NCBI GenBank assembly: GCA_017854655.1
Contig: JAFMHF010000001.1
Location: 7,920-61,359, forward strand
DNA from: Puniceicoccaceae bacterium
GTDB lineage: Bacteria; Verrucomicrobiota; Verrucomicrobiia; Opitutales; Coraliomargaritaceae
DNA: 53,440 nt
Reading direction: 5' to 3'
Both the position numbers and the translations under genes were made by a program. Each line of letters opens with the position of its first letter. Within the stretch, counting starts at the first letter, position 1. This document shows, one piece after another, positions 16,661 to 27,298 of this stretch. Below the pieces are notes generated by a model. That model saw nothing but the letters and a program-made list of their open reading frames with translations, was not told the DNA's origin and made no database searches.

Positions 16661-18709
16661 TTACGCAGGCGATGGTGCAGCGGCTTCTTCGCCGGCAAGG
16701 TCGCCCTTGTCGTCATCTTCTTCAGCCTGTTTCGCGACCTCGTCATCAGAGTCTTCGTCAGGCTCTGCTTCGGGCTCGATGATCTCGCGTTTAATGATCG
16801 GCGAACGCATTTCACCATGCTCAAGAATTTCGTGCACGTGGATACCATCGATCGTTTCGTGCTCCAACAAGGCCTCGGCCAACACATCGAGCGCAGTGCG
16901 GTGCTCTTTCAAAATTTCGAGCGAACGCAAATACTGCTCTTGCACGATATCGTAGATTTTTTTATCAATCTTTTGTGCAGTCTCTTCGCTAAAGTTATTC
17001 GAGCCAGCGCCCATCGTGCCCATATAGGCATGATTCTGGCTTTCACCGAAAGCGATCGGCCCGAGGTCAGTCATCCCCCAATCGCACACCATATGGCGCG
17101 CAGTCGAAGTGACCATACGAATATCGCCGGACGCGCCACTGGTGATGTCGCCCATCACAATTTCCTCCGCCGAACGGCCGCCCATGCCAGTGCAGATTTG
17201 ATTCAATAGACGCCGCTTGGAGTGATTGAGCAAATCCTTCTTCGGCATAAACATTGTGGAGCCGAGGCTCTGACCGCGCGGTATAATCGTTACTTTGTGC
17301 ACGGGCAAGTGCCCATCATCCACCACCGCCTGGATCAGAGCATGCCCGGCTTCGTGGTAAGCAGTGATCTTACGATCCTCGTCATCCATCAACTTACGAC
17401 GCTCACGACCGAAGGAGATCTTATCACGCGCTTCATCGAGATCGTTCATTTCCACGGCATCCTTATCATAGCGCGCCGCGATCAAAGCACCTTCATTGAG
17501 CAGGTTGGCAAGGTCTGCACCAGAGAAGCCTGGAGTGTTACGCGCAACGTGCTCGAGATTCACCTCTTCAGAAAGTGCGAACTTCTTGGCATGCACCAAG
17601 AGGATTTCGTGACGACCATTGAGGTCAGGCAAATCAATCGTGACTTGGCGGTCAAAACGACCTGGGCGCAACAACGCAGAGTCGAGCACGTCCGGACGAT
17701 TAGTCGCAGCGATGATGATCACACCTTCGTGGCCGTCGAAACCATCCATCTCAACGAGGAGGGAGTTCAACGTCTGCTCACGCTCGTCATTACCACCACC
17801 GACACCTGCGCCACGCTGGCGACCCACGGCATCGATCTCATCAATAAATACGATACAAGGCGCATTCTTACGGCCTTGCTCAAACATGTCACGCACACGT
17901 GCCGCACCGACACCGACGAACATTTCGACGAAGTCCGAACCACTGATCGAGAAAAACGGCACTTCAGCCTCACCGGCCACCGCCTTTGCCAGCAATGTCT
18001 TACCAGTACCCGGAGGGCCCATCATCAGCACCCCTTTAGGAATACGACCACCGATGCGTTGGAATTTCTTCGGGTCTTTGAGGAAGTCAACGACCTCGCT
18101 GACCTCTTCCTTCGCTTCGTCGCAACCCGCAACATCCTTAAAAGTCAGCGCGTCTTTATCGCGCGTCAGCATCTTGGCTTTACTCTTACCAAAACTCATC
18201 GCGCCCTTCCCTGCGCTCTTTAATTGGCGCACGAAGAGGAAATAAAGCAGGCCAATAATCAGCAGAAACGGCAGGAAACTAATCAAGATATCCTGAAACG
18301 CGGTGCTGCGGCGGCTCTCCTTGAGCACTGCGCGCACGAGATCAAAATCTTTCTCTAGCAAGCGGCCCTCAGCAGAAAACTGCACCTTTTCCGGCACACT
18401 CGCATCCGAGAGATTCGCATCATACTTCGGGTTGAGCATTTTACCGGCAACGATATAGCCAGCTTCGCCAAGCGAAGGGTCGGGCTTCATGACACCATCG
18501 CCCGGCTCGATCTGTCCATCTTTCACGGCTTGCACCAATTCGCTGATAGTCAGGCGTTCATGGTTCGAACCGGCACCCGGTTGCGCGAACCAGAGTCCAA
18601 TGATAGCCGAGATAATGACCAAAAAAATCAAAAGCACTTTAGGGTTAAAGCGCTCTGGTTGGCCGTTATTCGCGGGCTCTTTCTGTTGTGGATTTTGCTG
18701 TGATGACAT
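16661..18709 (-). CDS. ftsH: ATP-dependent zinc metalloprotease FtsH
   Basis: Membrane-bound AAA+ protease that degrades misfolded and regulatory membrane proteins. In its 682 residues: a transmembrane helix at about 24-41, a periplasmic domain to about 140, a second helix ([19 protein letters not shown]), an AAA module with GPPGTGKT and [11 protein letters not shown] plus the arginine-finger region RPGRFDRQ, then the zinc site HEAGH and a distal Asp region. The acidic, alanine-rich C-terminal tail (residues 650-682) is longer than usual. It is 9 bp downstream of tilS, a common pairing. Confidence 0.97.
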   Translation of the reverse strand: MSSQQNPQQKEPANNGQPERFNPKVLLIFLVIISAIIGLWFAQPGAGSNHERLTISELVQAVKDGQIEPGDGVMKPDPSLGEAGYIVAGKMLNPKYDANLSDASVPEKVQFSAEGRLLEKDFDLVRAVLKESRRSTAFQDILISFLPFLLIIGLLYFLFVRQLKSAGKGAMSFGKSKAKMLTRDKDALTFKDVAGCDEAKEEVSEVVDFLKDPKKFQRIGGRIPKGVLMMGPPGTGKTLLAKAVAGEAEVPFFSISGSDFVEMFVGVGAARVRDMFEQGRKNAPCIVFIDEIDAVGRQRGAGVGGGNDEREQTLNSLLVEMDGFDGHEGVIIIAATNRPDVLDSALLRPGRFDRQVTIDLPDLNGRHEILLVHAKKFALSEEVNLEHVARNTPGFSGADLANLLNEGALIAARYDKDAVEMNDLDEARDKISFGRERRKLMDDEDRKITAYHEAGHALIQAVVDDGHLPVHKVTIIPRGQSLGSTMFMPKKDLLNHSKRRLLNQICTGMGGRSAEEIVMGDITSGASGDIRMVTSTARHMVCDWGMTDLGPIAFGESQNHAYMGTMGAGSNNFSEETAQKIDKKIYDIVQEQYLRSLEILKEHRTALDVLAEALLEHETIDGIHVHEILEHGEMRSPIIKREIIEPEAEPDEDSDDEVAKQAEEDDDKGDLAGEEAAAPSPA

Positions 18710-18718
18710 TTATGCGGG

Positions 18719-20173
18719 TCAAATTGGGTTTCTTGGTTGGTAAGTCAATCTAAGAGCCCACTTCGTTGCGGTTCCGATTTTCATGGTGTCCGCAGGCGGG
18801 AAGCCTGGCACCCAAATAATTTCTCCTGACTGCGATACGACAAGCGGTAGTAACTTTCGTTCCATTACCGGAATGTGCCGGTCTATAAACCAGTCTTTCA
18901 ATTTCTTCGTGCCTGGCGCACCGAGCGGTCGAAACCGGTCTCCCTGCTGCCAACCCCGCACTTCGAGTGCCTCTTCTGCTGCCACTGCAACGTAAGCCTC
19001 CAAGTCGGCATTCACCCCACCCGTCATAATAGTGCTGCGTAACGCATCGTCCAATTCCACGAACTCAGTCTCCAGTAAAGCACCCGTGGACAGCATCAGC
19101 GACTCGCCCGCTTCGATCGATCCGGACACCAAAAATTGCCCCGCAACTTGTGCTGACACCAACCGAACCGTCGCTTCATCTAGCTCAATATAAAAAGCGC
19201 CCGCACTTAGACGATTCTTTCGCTTCAGCGCATAGACCGCGGCCATCAATAAATCCATCGCCGGTGCGCTCATCGATTGGATCAGATGATGCGCACTAAA
19301 CCATGCCGACAAGGCCCGCCGCGTCAGTGCCCGCGGAGCCGAGCGCAGCGCGACGCGATCCAGCGTGACACTATCACTAAAAGCTTCAGGCAAAGTCAGG
19401 CGCGCCAAACCATCTAGTGCATCCGCTTCTTCTTCCAGTAAAAACCGGGAACGAGCCGCGCCCGCCGAAGCATTCCGCGCCAACGCCTCGCTCAAACTAG
19501 GAATCACATTATGGCGCAGCGCATTGCGCGAAATTCCAAGATCTTGGTTGGAAATATCTTCACGCCAAGGGATCTCGCAGGCATTCAACGCCATCCGAAT
19601 CGCCCCAGCACCTAAATGCAACACCGGTCGAACATGTGTCGGATACGCCTCAAAAAAATGTATCGGCCGCGGCGCCGCCAAACCATCGCTGCCACTACCG
19701 CGCGCCAAACGCTGCAACTGTGTCTCTAAAACATCGTCCTGCTGATGGCCAAACGCGATACACTGGCAGCTGTGCTCCTGCGCCGCCGCACGTAAAAAAT
19801 CTAAACGCAAGGCCCGCGCAGTTGTCTCTGTAAACGCCGCCTCATTTTCTGGCCGAGCCGCAGTCACAAATGGACAGTTTAACTGCTGCGCCAATTCCTG
19901 CACAAACGTCGCGTCTAGCTGCGAATCCTCGCCCCGCCAGCGGTGATTATAATGTGCGACCACCAATTCGATGTCCAATTCGTCAGCCTGTGCCCACAAC
20001 TGGCAAAGCATAAAGATCGAATCCGCGCCACCCGAACAAGCCACCAGCACACGCTGAGAGGAATCGCCCGCAAGCAACTCGCGCACATTTGCATGTAACG
20101 AGTGCGCGCCGAGTTCGCCGTATAGGCAGCCCGCCGCTTCGGGCCAATTGTGGGGGTGTGATTCATTCGGCAT
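18719..20173 (-). CDS. tilS: tRNA(Ile)-lysidine synthetase
   Basis: Modifies C34 of the CAU-anticodon tRNA-Ile to lysidine, so that it reads AUA. At 484 residues it has the PP-loop VACSGGADSIFML near residue 43, VVAHYNHRWRGEDS, AFGHQQDD and SNQDLGISRNALRHNVIP, then a C-terminal substrate-recognition domain containing GWQQGDRFRPLG and KLKDWFIDRHIP. It forms an operon with ftsH, 9 bp downstream. Confidence 0.95.
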   Translation of the reverse strand: MPNESHPHNWPEAAGCLYGELGAHSLHANVRELLAGDSSQRVLVACSGGADSIFMLCQLWAQADELDIELVVAHYNHRWRGEDSQLDATFVQELAQQLNCPFVTAARPENEAAFTETTARALRLDFLRAAAQEHSCQCIAFGHQQDDVLETQLQRLARGSGSDGLAAPRPIHFFEAYPTHVRPVLHLGAGAIRMALNACEIPWREDISNQDLGISRNALRHNVIPSLSEALARNASAGAARSRFLLEEEADALDGLARLTLPEAFSDSVTLDRVALRSAPRALTRRALSAWFSAHHLIQSMSAPAMDLLMAAVYALKRKNRLSAGAFYIELDEATVRLVSAQVAGQFLVSGSIEAGESLMLSTGALLETEFVELDDALRSTIMTGGVNADLEAYVAVAAEEALEVRGWQQGDRFRPLGAPGTKKLKDWFIDRHIPVMERKLLPLVVSQSGEIIWVPGFPPADTMKIGTATKWALRLTYQPRNPI

Positions 20174-20266
20174 AAGACCCCTTTAATTGGCTCTACTTTG
20201 ATACAGACCGCAAGCCTGTAGAGGGTTTGCAGAGAGGTTGAATTACATAGATGAGATCGTGATAGC

Positions 20267-20340
20267 TGGAGGGCAACGCTCCGTCGTTGCCACCGAGGTC
20301 CCAGATTACAATCAATCCGAGGAAATGACCGAGCATTGGC
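20267..20340. repeat. REPIN, CTCCGT-loop family, copy E (right arm decayed)
   Basis: The left arm GGCAACG-CTCCGT-CGTTGCC is intact. The right arm is AATG-ACCGAG-CATT with its outer flank lost (GGCTC instead of CCCTCC), so this copy appears to be degrading. It lies upstream of tilS. Confidence 0.75.
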
Positions 20341-20553
20341 TCGAAGAGTGTCGCTACGCTCGGAACCCTCCAATTTGGTTACCTGCGCAGCTTCAGAAGC
20401 GGCGAATACCTACCCCAAAGCGATCAAGCAACTCAGCCTCGCCCAATCCCTCGACCTGCAAACACTTCATTTGGGTCGTCTGCCCACGCAGCACCGAGAC
20501 CGCGAAGCATTGGGAATTACACCGACGTTTAGCTCGGTGAAGACGGACATGCA
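20341..20553. other. Unexplained stretch between tilS and pheA
   Basis: With copy E this fills the 379-bp gap 20174-20553. A plus-strand frame is open from 20336 to 20578 and reads NTYPKAIKQLSLAQSLDLQ and further, protein-like in composition, but it has no ribosome binding site, begins inside the REPIN and matches no family I know. It may be a gene fragment. No terminator for pheA was seen here. Confidence 0.3.
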
Positions 20554-21846
20554 CTACCGACGTTCATCATTCGGGTAACTACCAAGCCATTTGACGAATG
20601 AGCAGTGCTCTTCGAGCTCCGCAAGTGCCGCTTGTGCCAGCTCATCTTCGTAGTGGCCGATAAAGTCGATGAAGAATAAATAGTCCCAGGCCTTTTTGCG
20701 GCTGGGACGGGACTCGATCTTGCTTAAGTTTATCCCACGCGAAGCGAACGGACGCAGGGTTTTCTCTAATGCACCAGGCTCGTCTTTGAGCGAAATCACT
20801 AAGCTGGTTTTATCGCGCCCATCACCCAGTGGCTTGGCGCGGGTCTTACCAATCACTAGAAAACGTGTAACGTTATCGTCCTTGTCTTGAATACTGCGGG
20901 CTTGGATCGGAACCTGGTAACGTTGCGCAGAGAGTTCGCTGGCGACGGCAGCAACGGTGGCGTTGTCTTTTGCGGTGCAGACGGCATCGGCAGTGCTCAC
21001 AACATCGACTAAATTCGCATTTGGCAATTTCGTGCGGAGCCAGTCACGGCATTGACCAAGTGCTTGATCCTTGGAGCGCACTTCGGTGATTTGATCGAGT
21101 GGCGACTGCGAAATTAAGCAATGCTCGATCGGCAAGTAAACTTGCGAGCAGATATGCAGGTCGGATTCGATCAGCATATCCATGGAATGAAACACTGCCC
21201 CTTCAGTGGAGTTTTCAATCGGCACCACGCCATAATCCGCGCTACCACTTTCGACTTCAGAAAAGACATCGGGGATGGTCTTGATCGCTCGGTAGTCGAG
21301 GCTCACGCCAAAGTTGTGAATCGCAGCCTGGTGCGTGTAAGTAGCTTCCGGTCCCAGATAGCCGATCACTAGCTTCTTCTCCAATGCAATAGAGCCAGAG
21401 ATCACTTCGCGGTAAACAGATTGCAAAGTGCGATTATTGATCGGCCCAGGATTTAGCCCCGCGACTTTAGCCATGACCTGTGCTTCGCGGGTCGGGTCGT
21501 AGTAGTCCGCTCCGTTGGCGTGTTTGATTTTACCAATCTCGCCTGCGTGTTGGACGCGTTGATTGAGCTGCTGCACGATATTCAGATCAAGGGCATCCAC
21601 CTTGGCAGGATCCGTCGCCTGCGCATCGGGTGCCAGCCCCGCCAGCATCATCGCACGATAGATCGCCTGTAACGTCGCATCCGAAAGTGGGCCTTGATTG
21701 AACGCCGCCACTTTTTCCAACACCTGCGCTTCGTTTAACCCGCCATCTTGGCGCACGCGGTGGTTGAGCAATTGCACCACTTGTTTATCGATCGCGTCGA
21801 TCGCGTCGCGGTTGCGCTGTAGCTTAATATTAATATCTTCAGGCAT
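20554..21846 (-). CDS. pheA: Bifunctional chorismate mutase/prephenate dehydratase (P-protein) with two mutase segments
   Basis: Makes phenylpyruvate from chorismate. The start is ATG at 21846 (MPEDINIKLQRNRDAID), 430 residues. Residues 1-65 and 80-150 are both chorismate mutase-like (NRDAIDAIDKQVVQLLNHRV and DALDLNIVQQLNQRV). The first lacks the Lys/Arg pair; the second keeps GEIGKIK and YYDPTREAQV, so the second is probably the active one. Then the dehydratase (YLGPEATYTHQAA, PIENSTEGAV, NVTRFLVIG) and an ACT domain with EPGALEKTL and ESRPS, the phenylalanine feedback site. It overlaps scpB by 8 bp. Confidence 0.93.
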   Translation of the reverse strand: MPEDINIKLQRNRDAIDAIDKQVVQLLNHRVRQDGGLNEAQVLEKVAAFNQGPLSDATLQAIYRAMMLAGLAPDAQATDPAKVDALDLNIVQQLNQRVQHAGEIGKIKHANGADYYDPTREAQVMAKVAGLNPGPINNRTLQSVYREVISGSIALEKKLVIGYLGPEATYTHQAAIHNFGVSLDYRAIKTIPDVFSEVESGSADYGVVPIENSTEGAVFHSMDMLIESDLHICSQVYLPIEHCLISQSPLDQITEVRSKDQALGQCRDWLRTKLPNANLVDVVSTADAVCTAKDNATVAAVASELSAQRYQVPIQARSIQDKDDNVTRFLVIGKTRAKPLGDGRDKTSLVISLKDEPGALEKTLRPFASRGINLSKIESRPSRKKAWDYLFFIDFIGHYEDELAQAALAELEEHCSFVKWLGSYPNDERR

Positions 21847-22645
21847 CTGGTGTATCCTCCTCTGCGGCGGATTCTGGAGCAGCATCACTCTCGGCATTCT
21901 CATTTTGCCAATCAACTACGACAAATGTCTCATCCAGCGGCAGCTCGTCTGACTTTCGCTCTTTAGCGAGTCCCATATCCTCATCAGTGATCTCTTCTTC
22001 CGGCTCTTCGCTGCGACGCATCCAATCGTCAATCTGATGATTACTCAGTACGTCCGAAGCGGGCAACTCATCAAGCTCTTTGATACCGGTGAACTCTAAA
22101 AACTTTTCGGTGGTGCCATATTGAATCGGGCGTCCCGGCAATTCAGCGCGACCCGTGACATGCACGAGCTCCAGCTCGATCAAGCGGTTCAGCGGGCCAT
22201 CGACCGACACCCCGCGAATCGACTCCATCTCAGCACGCGTGACGGGCTGACGGTAGGCGACGATTGACATGGTCTCCAGCGCGGCAGGACTGAGCTTCAT
22301 CGGGCGCGGCTCACCACGCAGCAAACGCACGAATTCTGCAAACTGCGGCGCGGTGACAATTTGAAAGCCATTCGGTCCCTCGATCAGCCGATACGCCTTA
22401 TCCTCGACCTCAGCGGCGTCCATCAATTTGGAGAGCGCCTCTTGGATTTGCACCGGCGTGACGCGGGGCGGAATGGGCTCAGTAACCTCTTCGCCCTCTC
22501 CTGCGAGTTTTTCAGCCTCGGCGGCTTCCTCTAGTTCAGAGTGGTAGCGCGCAAAAATCTTCATCAAATCTTTCAAGCGAATGGGCTCCGCAGTCGAGAG
22601 TAGCAGCGCTTCGAGCGTCTTTTTGAGATCAAATTCCATAGTCAT
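21839..22645 (-). CDS. scpB: Segregation and condensation protein B
   Basis: Winged-helix subunit of the SMC-ScpAB condensin. The start may be ATG 22645 or 22639 (MTMEFDLKKTLEALLLS). Family marks are LKKTLEALLLSTAEPI at the start, FQIVTAPQFAEFVRLL, LSPAALETMSIVAYRQPVTRAEME, the RGVSVDGPLNRLIELELV winged helix, GRPIQYGTTEKFLEFTGI, and DELP. At 268 residues it is longer than usual because of an acidic insert (EEAAEAEKLAGEGEEV) and an acidic tail. It is translationally coupled to pheA; scpA is not in the window. Confidence 0.95.
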   Translation of the reverse strand: MTMEFDLKKTLEALLLSTAEPIRLKDLMKIFARYHSELEEAAEAEKLAGEGEEVTEPIPPRVTPVQIQEALSKLMDAAEVEDKAYRLIEGPNGFQIVTAPQFAEFVRLLRGEPRPMKLSPAALETMSIVAYRQPVTRAEMESIRGVSVDGPLNRLIELELVHVTGRAELPGRPIQYGTTEKFLEFTGIKELDELPASDVLSNHQIDDWMRRSEEPEEEITDEDMGLAKERKSDELPLDETFVVVDWQNENAESDAAPESAAEEDTPDA

Positions 22646-22782
22646 AGGTGGCAGTAAAATGCAGAATTAAGGTCTAGAAGAGTAAAAAGGGTATTGTCGA
22701 GGTTCCCGCTATTCATTGATATCTCAGCATTTCTGCAACGAGAATCCTATTTTCCAACTATTTAATTCATCTCATTTTTATC

Positions 22783-24495
22783 ATGGCTAGCAAAAACATA
22801 CGTCCACACTCCTCAATCGTCGTCGATGGCGATGACCGCGCCCCGGCCCGCTCGATGCTTCGTGCAGTCGGCTTCGAAGATGCCGATTTCAAAAAGCCAC
22901 AAATCGGCGTGGCCGGCTCGCCGAGTGATCTGACTCCCTGCAACATGCATTTGGGCGACCTCGCCACACACGCCACCATCGGTATCAATAATGCCGGCGG
23001 CAAGGCGGTAAACTTCAGCACCATCACCGTTTCCGACGGCATTAGTATGGGCACCAAAGGGATGCGCTACAGCCTCGTCTCGCGCGATGTGATTGCCGAT
23101 TCGATCGAAACAGTGGTCGCGGCAGAAGGTTTTGACGGTCTGGTCGCTATCGGTGGCTGTGATAAGAACATGCCCGGTTGCATGATCGCACTCGCCCGCC
23201 TCAACCGCCCAGCTGTGTTTGTTTACGGCGGCACCATTCTCCCCGGCTTGATGCCTCACGATGAAGAAGAGCGTAATCCGATGGATATCGTCTCTGTATT
23301 TGAAGCAGTCGGCAAGCATGCCAAAGGTGAGCTGACGGATGAAGAACTCAAAGAAGTCGAAAAATATGCGATCCCAGGTGCCGGATCTTGTGGCGGCATG
23401 TATACTGCCAATACCATGGCCAGCGCGATCGAAGCTCTCGGTATGAGCCTGCCCGGCAGCAGTGCTCAAGTAGCAATCGGTGAACCCAAGCGTAAAGACT
23501 GCGAAAATGCCGGTGCAGCCGTACTCAAACTCCTTGAGCTCGACCTCAAGCCACGCGATATCATGACGCGTAAGGCCTTTGAGAATGCGATCACCACCTG
23601 CCTGGCGCTCGGCGGTTCGACTAACTTGATCCTGCACCTCCTCGCCATCGCACACTCCGCCGATGTCCCACTCAGCATCGACGACTTCAAAGAAATTGGC
23701 GAGCGCATCCCGCTCCTCGCGGACCTCAAGCCATTCGGCAAATACAACATGAGTCACCTCATTCGTATCGGCGGCATTCGTCCAATGATGAAGATGCTAC
23801 TCGATCGCGGCCTGCTGCACGGCGACTGCCTCACAGTCACGGGCGAGACGATGGCCGATTCGCTTAAAGACGAACAGCCGTACGCATCGTATCCAGACAA
23901 GCAGGATATCATTCGTCCATGGGATCAGCCAATTAAAGAATCCACTCACCTCCGCATCCTACGTGGCAACCTCGCGCCTGGCGGTGCCGTTGGTAAAATC
24001 ACTGGCAAGGAAGGTCTCTATTTTAAAGGCACAGCGAAGGTTTACGAAGGCGAAGAAAGTGCACTGGTCGGCATCCTTCGCGGCGACGTCGTCGCTGGCG
24101 ATGTCGTGGTGATTCGTAACGAAGGGCCAGTCGGTGGCCCTGGCATGCGCGAAATGCTCTCACCCACTAGCGCAGTTGCTGGGCGTGGCTTGATTAAAGA
24201 AGTCGCGCTCATCACCGATGGACGCTTCTCCGGCGGCAGTCACGGCTTCGACGTCGGCCACATTACACCCGAAGCAGCCAAGGGCGGCCCGATCGGCATC
24301 GTCAATAGCGGCGACCAAATTGAAATCGACGCTGTCAAAAACACCATCCGCCTGCTCATCGACGACGCCGAATACGATGCGCGCATGGCTGCCTTCAAGC
24401 CAACTGGTGCAGGCTCCAAACGCGGAGTGCTCGGTAAATACGCTGCCACCGTCGCGACCGCTTCAGAAGGTGCGGTCACTGACAAAAATTTGTAA
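22783..24495 (+). CDS. ilvD: Dihydroxy-acid dehydratase
   Basis: Dehydrates dihydroxy-isovalerate and -methylvalerate in valine/isoleucine synthesis using an Fe-S cluster. At 570 residues it is normal size. Cluster cysteines appear in TPCNMHL, in [10 protein letters not shown], and in [14 protein letters not shown]; substrate motifs include [23 protein letters not shown] and GHITPEA. The start [11 protein letters not shown] has only TTTTTATC before it, no Shine-Dalgarno. Monocistronic or with pgi, 92 bp downstream. Confidence 0.97.
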   Translation: MASKNIRPHSSIVVDGDDRAPARSMLRAVGFEDADFKKPQIGVAGSPSDLTPCNMHLGDLATHATIGINNAGGKAVNFSTITVSDGISMGTKGMRYSLVSRDVIADSIETVVAAEGFDGLVAIGGCDKNMPGCMIALARLNRPAVFVYGGTILPGLMPHDEEERNPMDIVSVFEAVGKHAKGELTDEELKEVEKYAIPGAGSCGGMYTANTMASAIEALGMSLPGSSAQVAIGEPKRKDCENAGAAVLKLLELDLKPRDIMTRKAFENAITTCLALGGSTNLILHLLAIAHSADVPLSIDDFKEIGERIPLLADLKPFGKYNMSHLIRIGGIRPMMKMLLDRGLLHGDCLTVTGETMADSLKDEQPYASYPDKQDIIRPWDQPIKESTHLRILRGNLAPGGAVGKITGKEGLYFKGTAKVYEGEESALVGILRGDVVAGDVVVIRNEGPVGGPGMREMLSPTSAVAGRGLIKEVALITDGRFSGGSHGFDVGHITPEAAKGGPIGIVNSGDQIEIDAVKNTIRLLIDDAEYDARMAAFKPTGAGSKRGVLGKYAATVATASEGAVTDKNL

Positions 24496-24587
24496 TGGCT
24501 TCGCCATCCGATGCTTCAGTTCTCGGTTCAACCTAGAACCAGACAACTGAAAACCAGCCAACTCTTAATTCTTACTTTACACCAATC

Positions 24588-26162
24588 ATGTCCTGGGAAC
24601 GATTCAAACAACACTATCTTCATATTAACGAGCTCGACTTCGCGATCGACACTAGCCGGATCGACTTCGGTGACACTTTCTTGTCGGAAATGGAGCCACG
24701 TATGCAGGCCGCATTCACCGCGATGCAAGCGCTTGAAGCGGGCGCAATCTCGAACCCAGACGAAGGCCGCATGGTCGGCCACTACTGGTTGCGTCATGCC
24801 GCACTGGCACCCAACGCCGAGATCGGCGCTGAAATCGAAGCCTGTCTCGGCAAAATCAAGCTGATCGCCGCGGACGTACATAATGGTGTGCTAAAGGGTG
24901 CCAACGGCGCCTTCAAGAACCTCCTCGTGATTGGCATCGGCGGCTCGGCACTCGGCCCGCAATTTGTCGCAGACGCGCTCGGTGGCCCGAAGACAGATAA
25001 GATCAAACTGTTCTTTTTCGACAACACTGACCCGAATGGCCTCGATCGCACACTCGACGCACTCGACGGTCAACTCGGTGAAACACTCGCCGTGGTCATC
25101 TCCAAGTCTGGCGGCACGCCCGAAACACGCAACGGTATGCTCGAAGCCGAGACCGCCTATCGGGTCGCCGGCCTCAGCTTTGCCGAACACGCCATCGCCA
25201 TCACTGGCGAAGGCAGCAAACTGCACCAGATCTCCAAGGAAAACAACTGGCTCGACTTCCTGCCGATGTGGGACTGGGTCGGTGGCCGCACCTCCGAACT
25301 CGCAGCTGTAGGCCTCTTCCCTGCTGCCATCCAAGGCCTCGACATCGACCGTATGCTGGCTGGCGCAAAAGCGATGGACATCGCCACACGTTCGACCGAC
25401 ACCACTAAGAACCCAGCAGCTCTACTCGCGCTTATGTGGTATTTCGCGACCGACGGCAAAGGCGCGAAGGACATGGTCGTCCTGCCTTACAAGGATCGCC
25501 TCATGCTTTTTTCCAAATACTTGCAGCAGCTCGTCATGGAGTCGCTCGGTAAAGAAAAAGACCTTGATGGCAAGGTCGTGCACCAAGGCATCGCCGTTTA
25601 TGGCAATAAGGGTTCCACTGACCAACACGCCTACGTGCAGCAACTCCGCGAAGGTGTACACAACTTCTTCGCCACCTTCATCGAAGTGCTCAAGGATCGC
25701 GACGGCGACTCGATCGAAGTCGAACCTGGCTTCACCAGCGGCGACTTCCTGCAAGGCTTCTTCCTCGGCACCCGCGATGCACTGTATGACAATGGACGCC
25801 AATCGATCACCATCACCATCACAGAGGTCACACCCGAAGCAGTCGGCCAGCTCATCGCGCTATTCGAACGCGCCGTCGGCCTCTACGCGAGCCTGGTTAA
25901 TATCAACGCTTACCACCAGCCAGGTGTTGAAGCAGGCAAGGCAGCTGCAGCCACGGTCTTGGAAATCGAACAAAAAATCGTCGCAGAGATCATCGCCAAC
26001 GGCAGCAACGCTCAAACTGCAGATGCGATTGCTGCTAAGTTGGGTCTTGAACCACAAAGCGAATTGATTTTTAAGTTGCTGCTTCGATTAGCGGCAAACC
26101 ACCGTGGCATCAGCGCAAATACCAAAACCCCCATTCACGAGACAGAATTTTTCGCAGCGTAG
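24588..26162 (+). CDS. pgi: Glucose-6-phosphate isomerase
   Basis: Interconverts glucose-6-P and fructose-6-P. In its 524 residues: [28 protein letters not shown] (phosphate binding), [30 protein letters not shown] and [22 protein letters not shown], the latter bearing the catalytic Glu/His area, and [11 protein letters not shown] near the C-terminus. The length and motif set fit the cyanobacterial/verrucomicrobial type that has an additional helical C-terminal segment (residues 455-510). No Shine-Dalgarno is seen before the ATG. Confidence 0.96.
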   Translation: MSWERFKQHYLHINELDFAIDTSRIDFGDTFLSEMEPRMQAAFTAMQALEAGAISNPDEGRMVGHYWLRHAALAPNAEIGAEIEACLGKIKLIAADVHNGVLKGANGAFKNLLVIGIGGSALGPQFVADALGGPKTDKIKLFFFDNTDPNGLDRTLDALDGQLGETLAVVISKSGGTPETRNGMLEAETAYRVAGLSFAEHAIAITGEGSKLHQISKENNWLDFLPMWDWVGGRTSELAAVGLFPAAIQGLDIDRMLAGAKAMDIATRSTDTTKNPAALLALMWYFATDGKGAKDMVVLPYKDRLMLFSKYLQQLVMESLGKEKDLDGKVVHQGIAVYGNKGSTDQHAYVQQLREGVHNFFATFIEVLKDRDGDSIEVEPGFTSGDFLQGFFLGTRDALYDNGRQSITITITEVTPEAVGQLIALFERAVGLYASLVNINAYHQPGVEAGKAAAATVLEIEQKIVAEIIANGSNAQTADAIAAKLGLEPQSELIFKLLLRLAANHRGISANTKTPIHETEFFAA

Positions 26163-26197
26163 CCCGCCTACATCGAGAATATCCCTAAACACCACAA

Positions 26198-27025
26198 ATG
26201 AAAAACCTATCACTTATCCTTCGCATTGTAGCGATTCTCGCGTCAGCCGCTGCAGTCACTTTGTTCTTCATTTCCAAGGGCAAACTTGCTGAAAAGCAAA
26301 CGTCCCTCGAACAAGCACAAGCAGTGACTCAAGCGACTCAAAGCGAGTTGGAAACTGCGAATAGCAAGATCACCTCTCTGGGCACGCAGCTCTCGACCGA
26401 GCGCCAGTCACTCGCCGACACCAAAGGTAAGCTCGAGTCAATCCGCTCCGAAATGTATACTGCCAAACAGGAAGTCACCCGCACGCAGCAGCAACTCAAA
26501 GAAACGAAAAATACCATCGCTGAGTTGGAAAATACCGCAACTCGCCTACGTACCGATCTGGTCAAGACCGAAGAGAGCTTAGCCTCCGCCAGTAAAGAAG
26601 CAGAGCTCGCTCAGCTGGGGGAGCGCATCGAAGAACTTGCGAAAATCAACGACACGCTCAAGCAAGACTTGCTGGCGAGCGCAGGGCTCCAACAGAGCGC
26701 AACCCCCGAACCTGTCAGCAATGCAGTTGCGAGGGGCTATCAGAGCGGCTTCACGCCGAGCAGTACGGTAGCTGTGCAGCCCGCAACCATCGGCGCCGCC
26801 ACCACAGTCGCCTCGATCAGCACATCTGACGGCATCATTATTCTCGACGCGTCTCCAGAGCTCGGTCTGTCGGTCGGTTCCGAGATCACATTGGTTCAAG
26901 ACTTAAAAGCACTAGGTAAAATCCGAATCACCCAAGTTACCGAGCAGCTCGCAGTGGCCAACATCCTCCCAGGCACACGACTGCGCGGACTGTCCAAAGG
27001 CGATACCATCAAGGTAATGCACTAA
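26198..27025 (+). CDS. Membrane-anchored coiled-coil protein of unknown function
   Basis: Not assigned to a family. The 275 residues show one N-terminal membrane helix (residues 5-24), a long coiled coil rich in E, Q, K and T (about 27-165), a Ser/Thr/Pro linker, and a small beta-rich C-terminal domain (about 205-275; DGIIILDASPELGLSVGSEI). The C-terminal pattern resembles domains found after coiled coils in other envelope proteins, so an extracytoplasmic location is likely. It starts 35 bp after pgi and precedes a small lipoprotein gene by 25 bp. Confidence 0.7.
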   Translation: MKNLSLILRIVAILASAAAVTLFFISKGKLAEKQTSLEQAQAVTQATQSELETANSKITSLGTQLSTERQSLADTKGKLESIRSEMYTAKQEVTRTQQQLKETKNTIAELENTATRLRTDLVKTEESLASASKEAELAQLGERIEELAKINDTLKQDLLASAGLQQSATPEPVSNAVARGYQSGFTPSSTVAVQPATIGAATTVASISTSDGIIILDASPELGLSVGSEITLVQDLKALGKIRITQVTEQLAVANILPGTRLRGLSKGDTIKVMH

Positions 27026-27050
27026 TCCTCTCAAACCTCGCGCATACATT

Positions 27051-27197
27051 ATGATTACTCGCCTGCTTCTAATCTTCGCACTGTCATGGTGCGCACTAGC
27101 CACCAGTGGCTGCTTCGACACTAATCCCGACGATCAGGAATTGCCTTGGTCTCGCCCAGCCGACTGGGAAGGTGGCGTCCCGGGATTCGGCGGCTAA
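27051..27197 (+). CDS. Small lipoprotein (48 residues)
   Basis: ATG at 27051 opens a 48-codon frame. It has a basic MITR, a hydrophobic LLLIFALSWCALA, lipobox ATSGC at residue 21, then a short acidic/aromatic tail (DDQELPWSRPADWEGGVPG). Short lipoproteins with this ELPWSRPxxWEGG tail occur in related bacteria as far as I recall; function unknown. It directly follows the coiled-coil gene and is closed by a strong terminator, so the two are probably cotranscribed. Confidence 0.8.
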   Translation: MITRLLLIFALSWCALATSGCFDTNPDDQELPWSRPADWEGGVPGFGG

Positions 27198-27225
27198 ACC
27201 AATCAAATAATACTTTTAAAGAACC

Positions 27226-27260
27226 AGCGCCTTCGTGAAAAACATGAAGGCGCTTTTTTT
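27226..27260 (+). terminator. Terminator after the small lipoprotein gene
   Basis: AGCGCCTTC (27226-27234) pairs with GAAGGCGCT (27246-27254), with a T run to 27260. Ends the pgi/coiled-coil/lipoprotein group. Confidence 0.93.
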
Positions 27261-27298
27261 GTGACATTCCCACCAACCTACTTACAGTTGCCAACGAT

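Noticed and set aside
17222-18223. 333-codon plus-strand frame
   Set aside because: Antisense to ftsH; composition reflects the complementary strand of conserved AAA motifs.
22813-23757. 314-codon minus-strand frame
   Set aside because: Antisense to ilvD, which has all its motifs.
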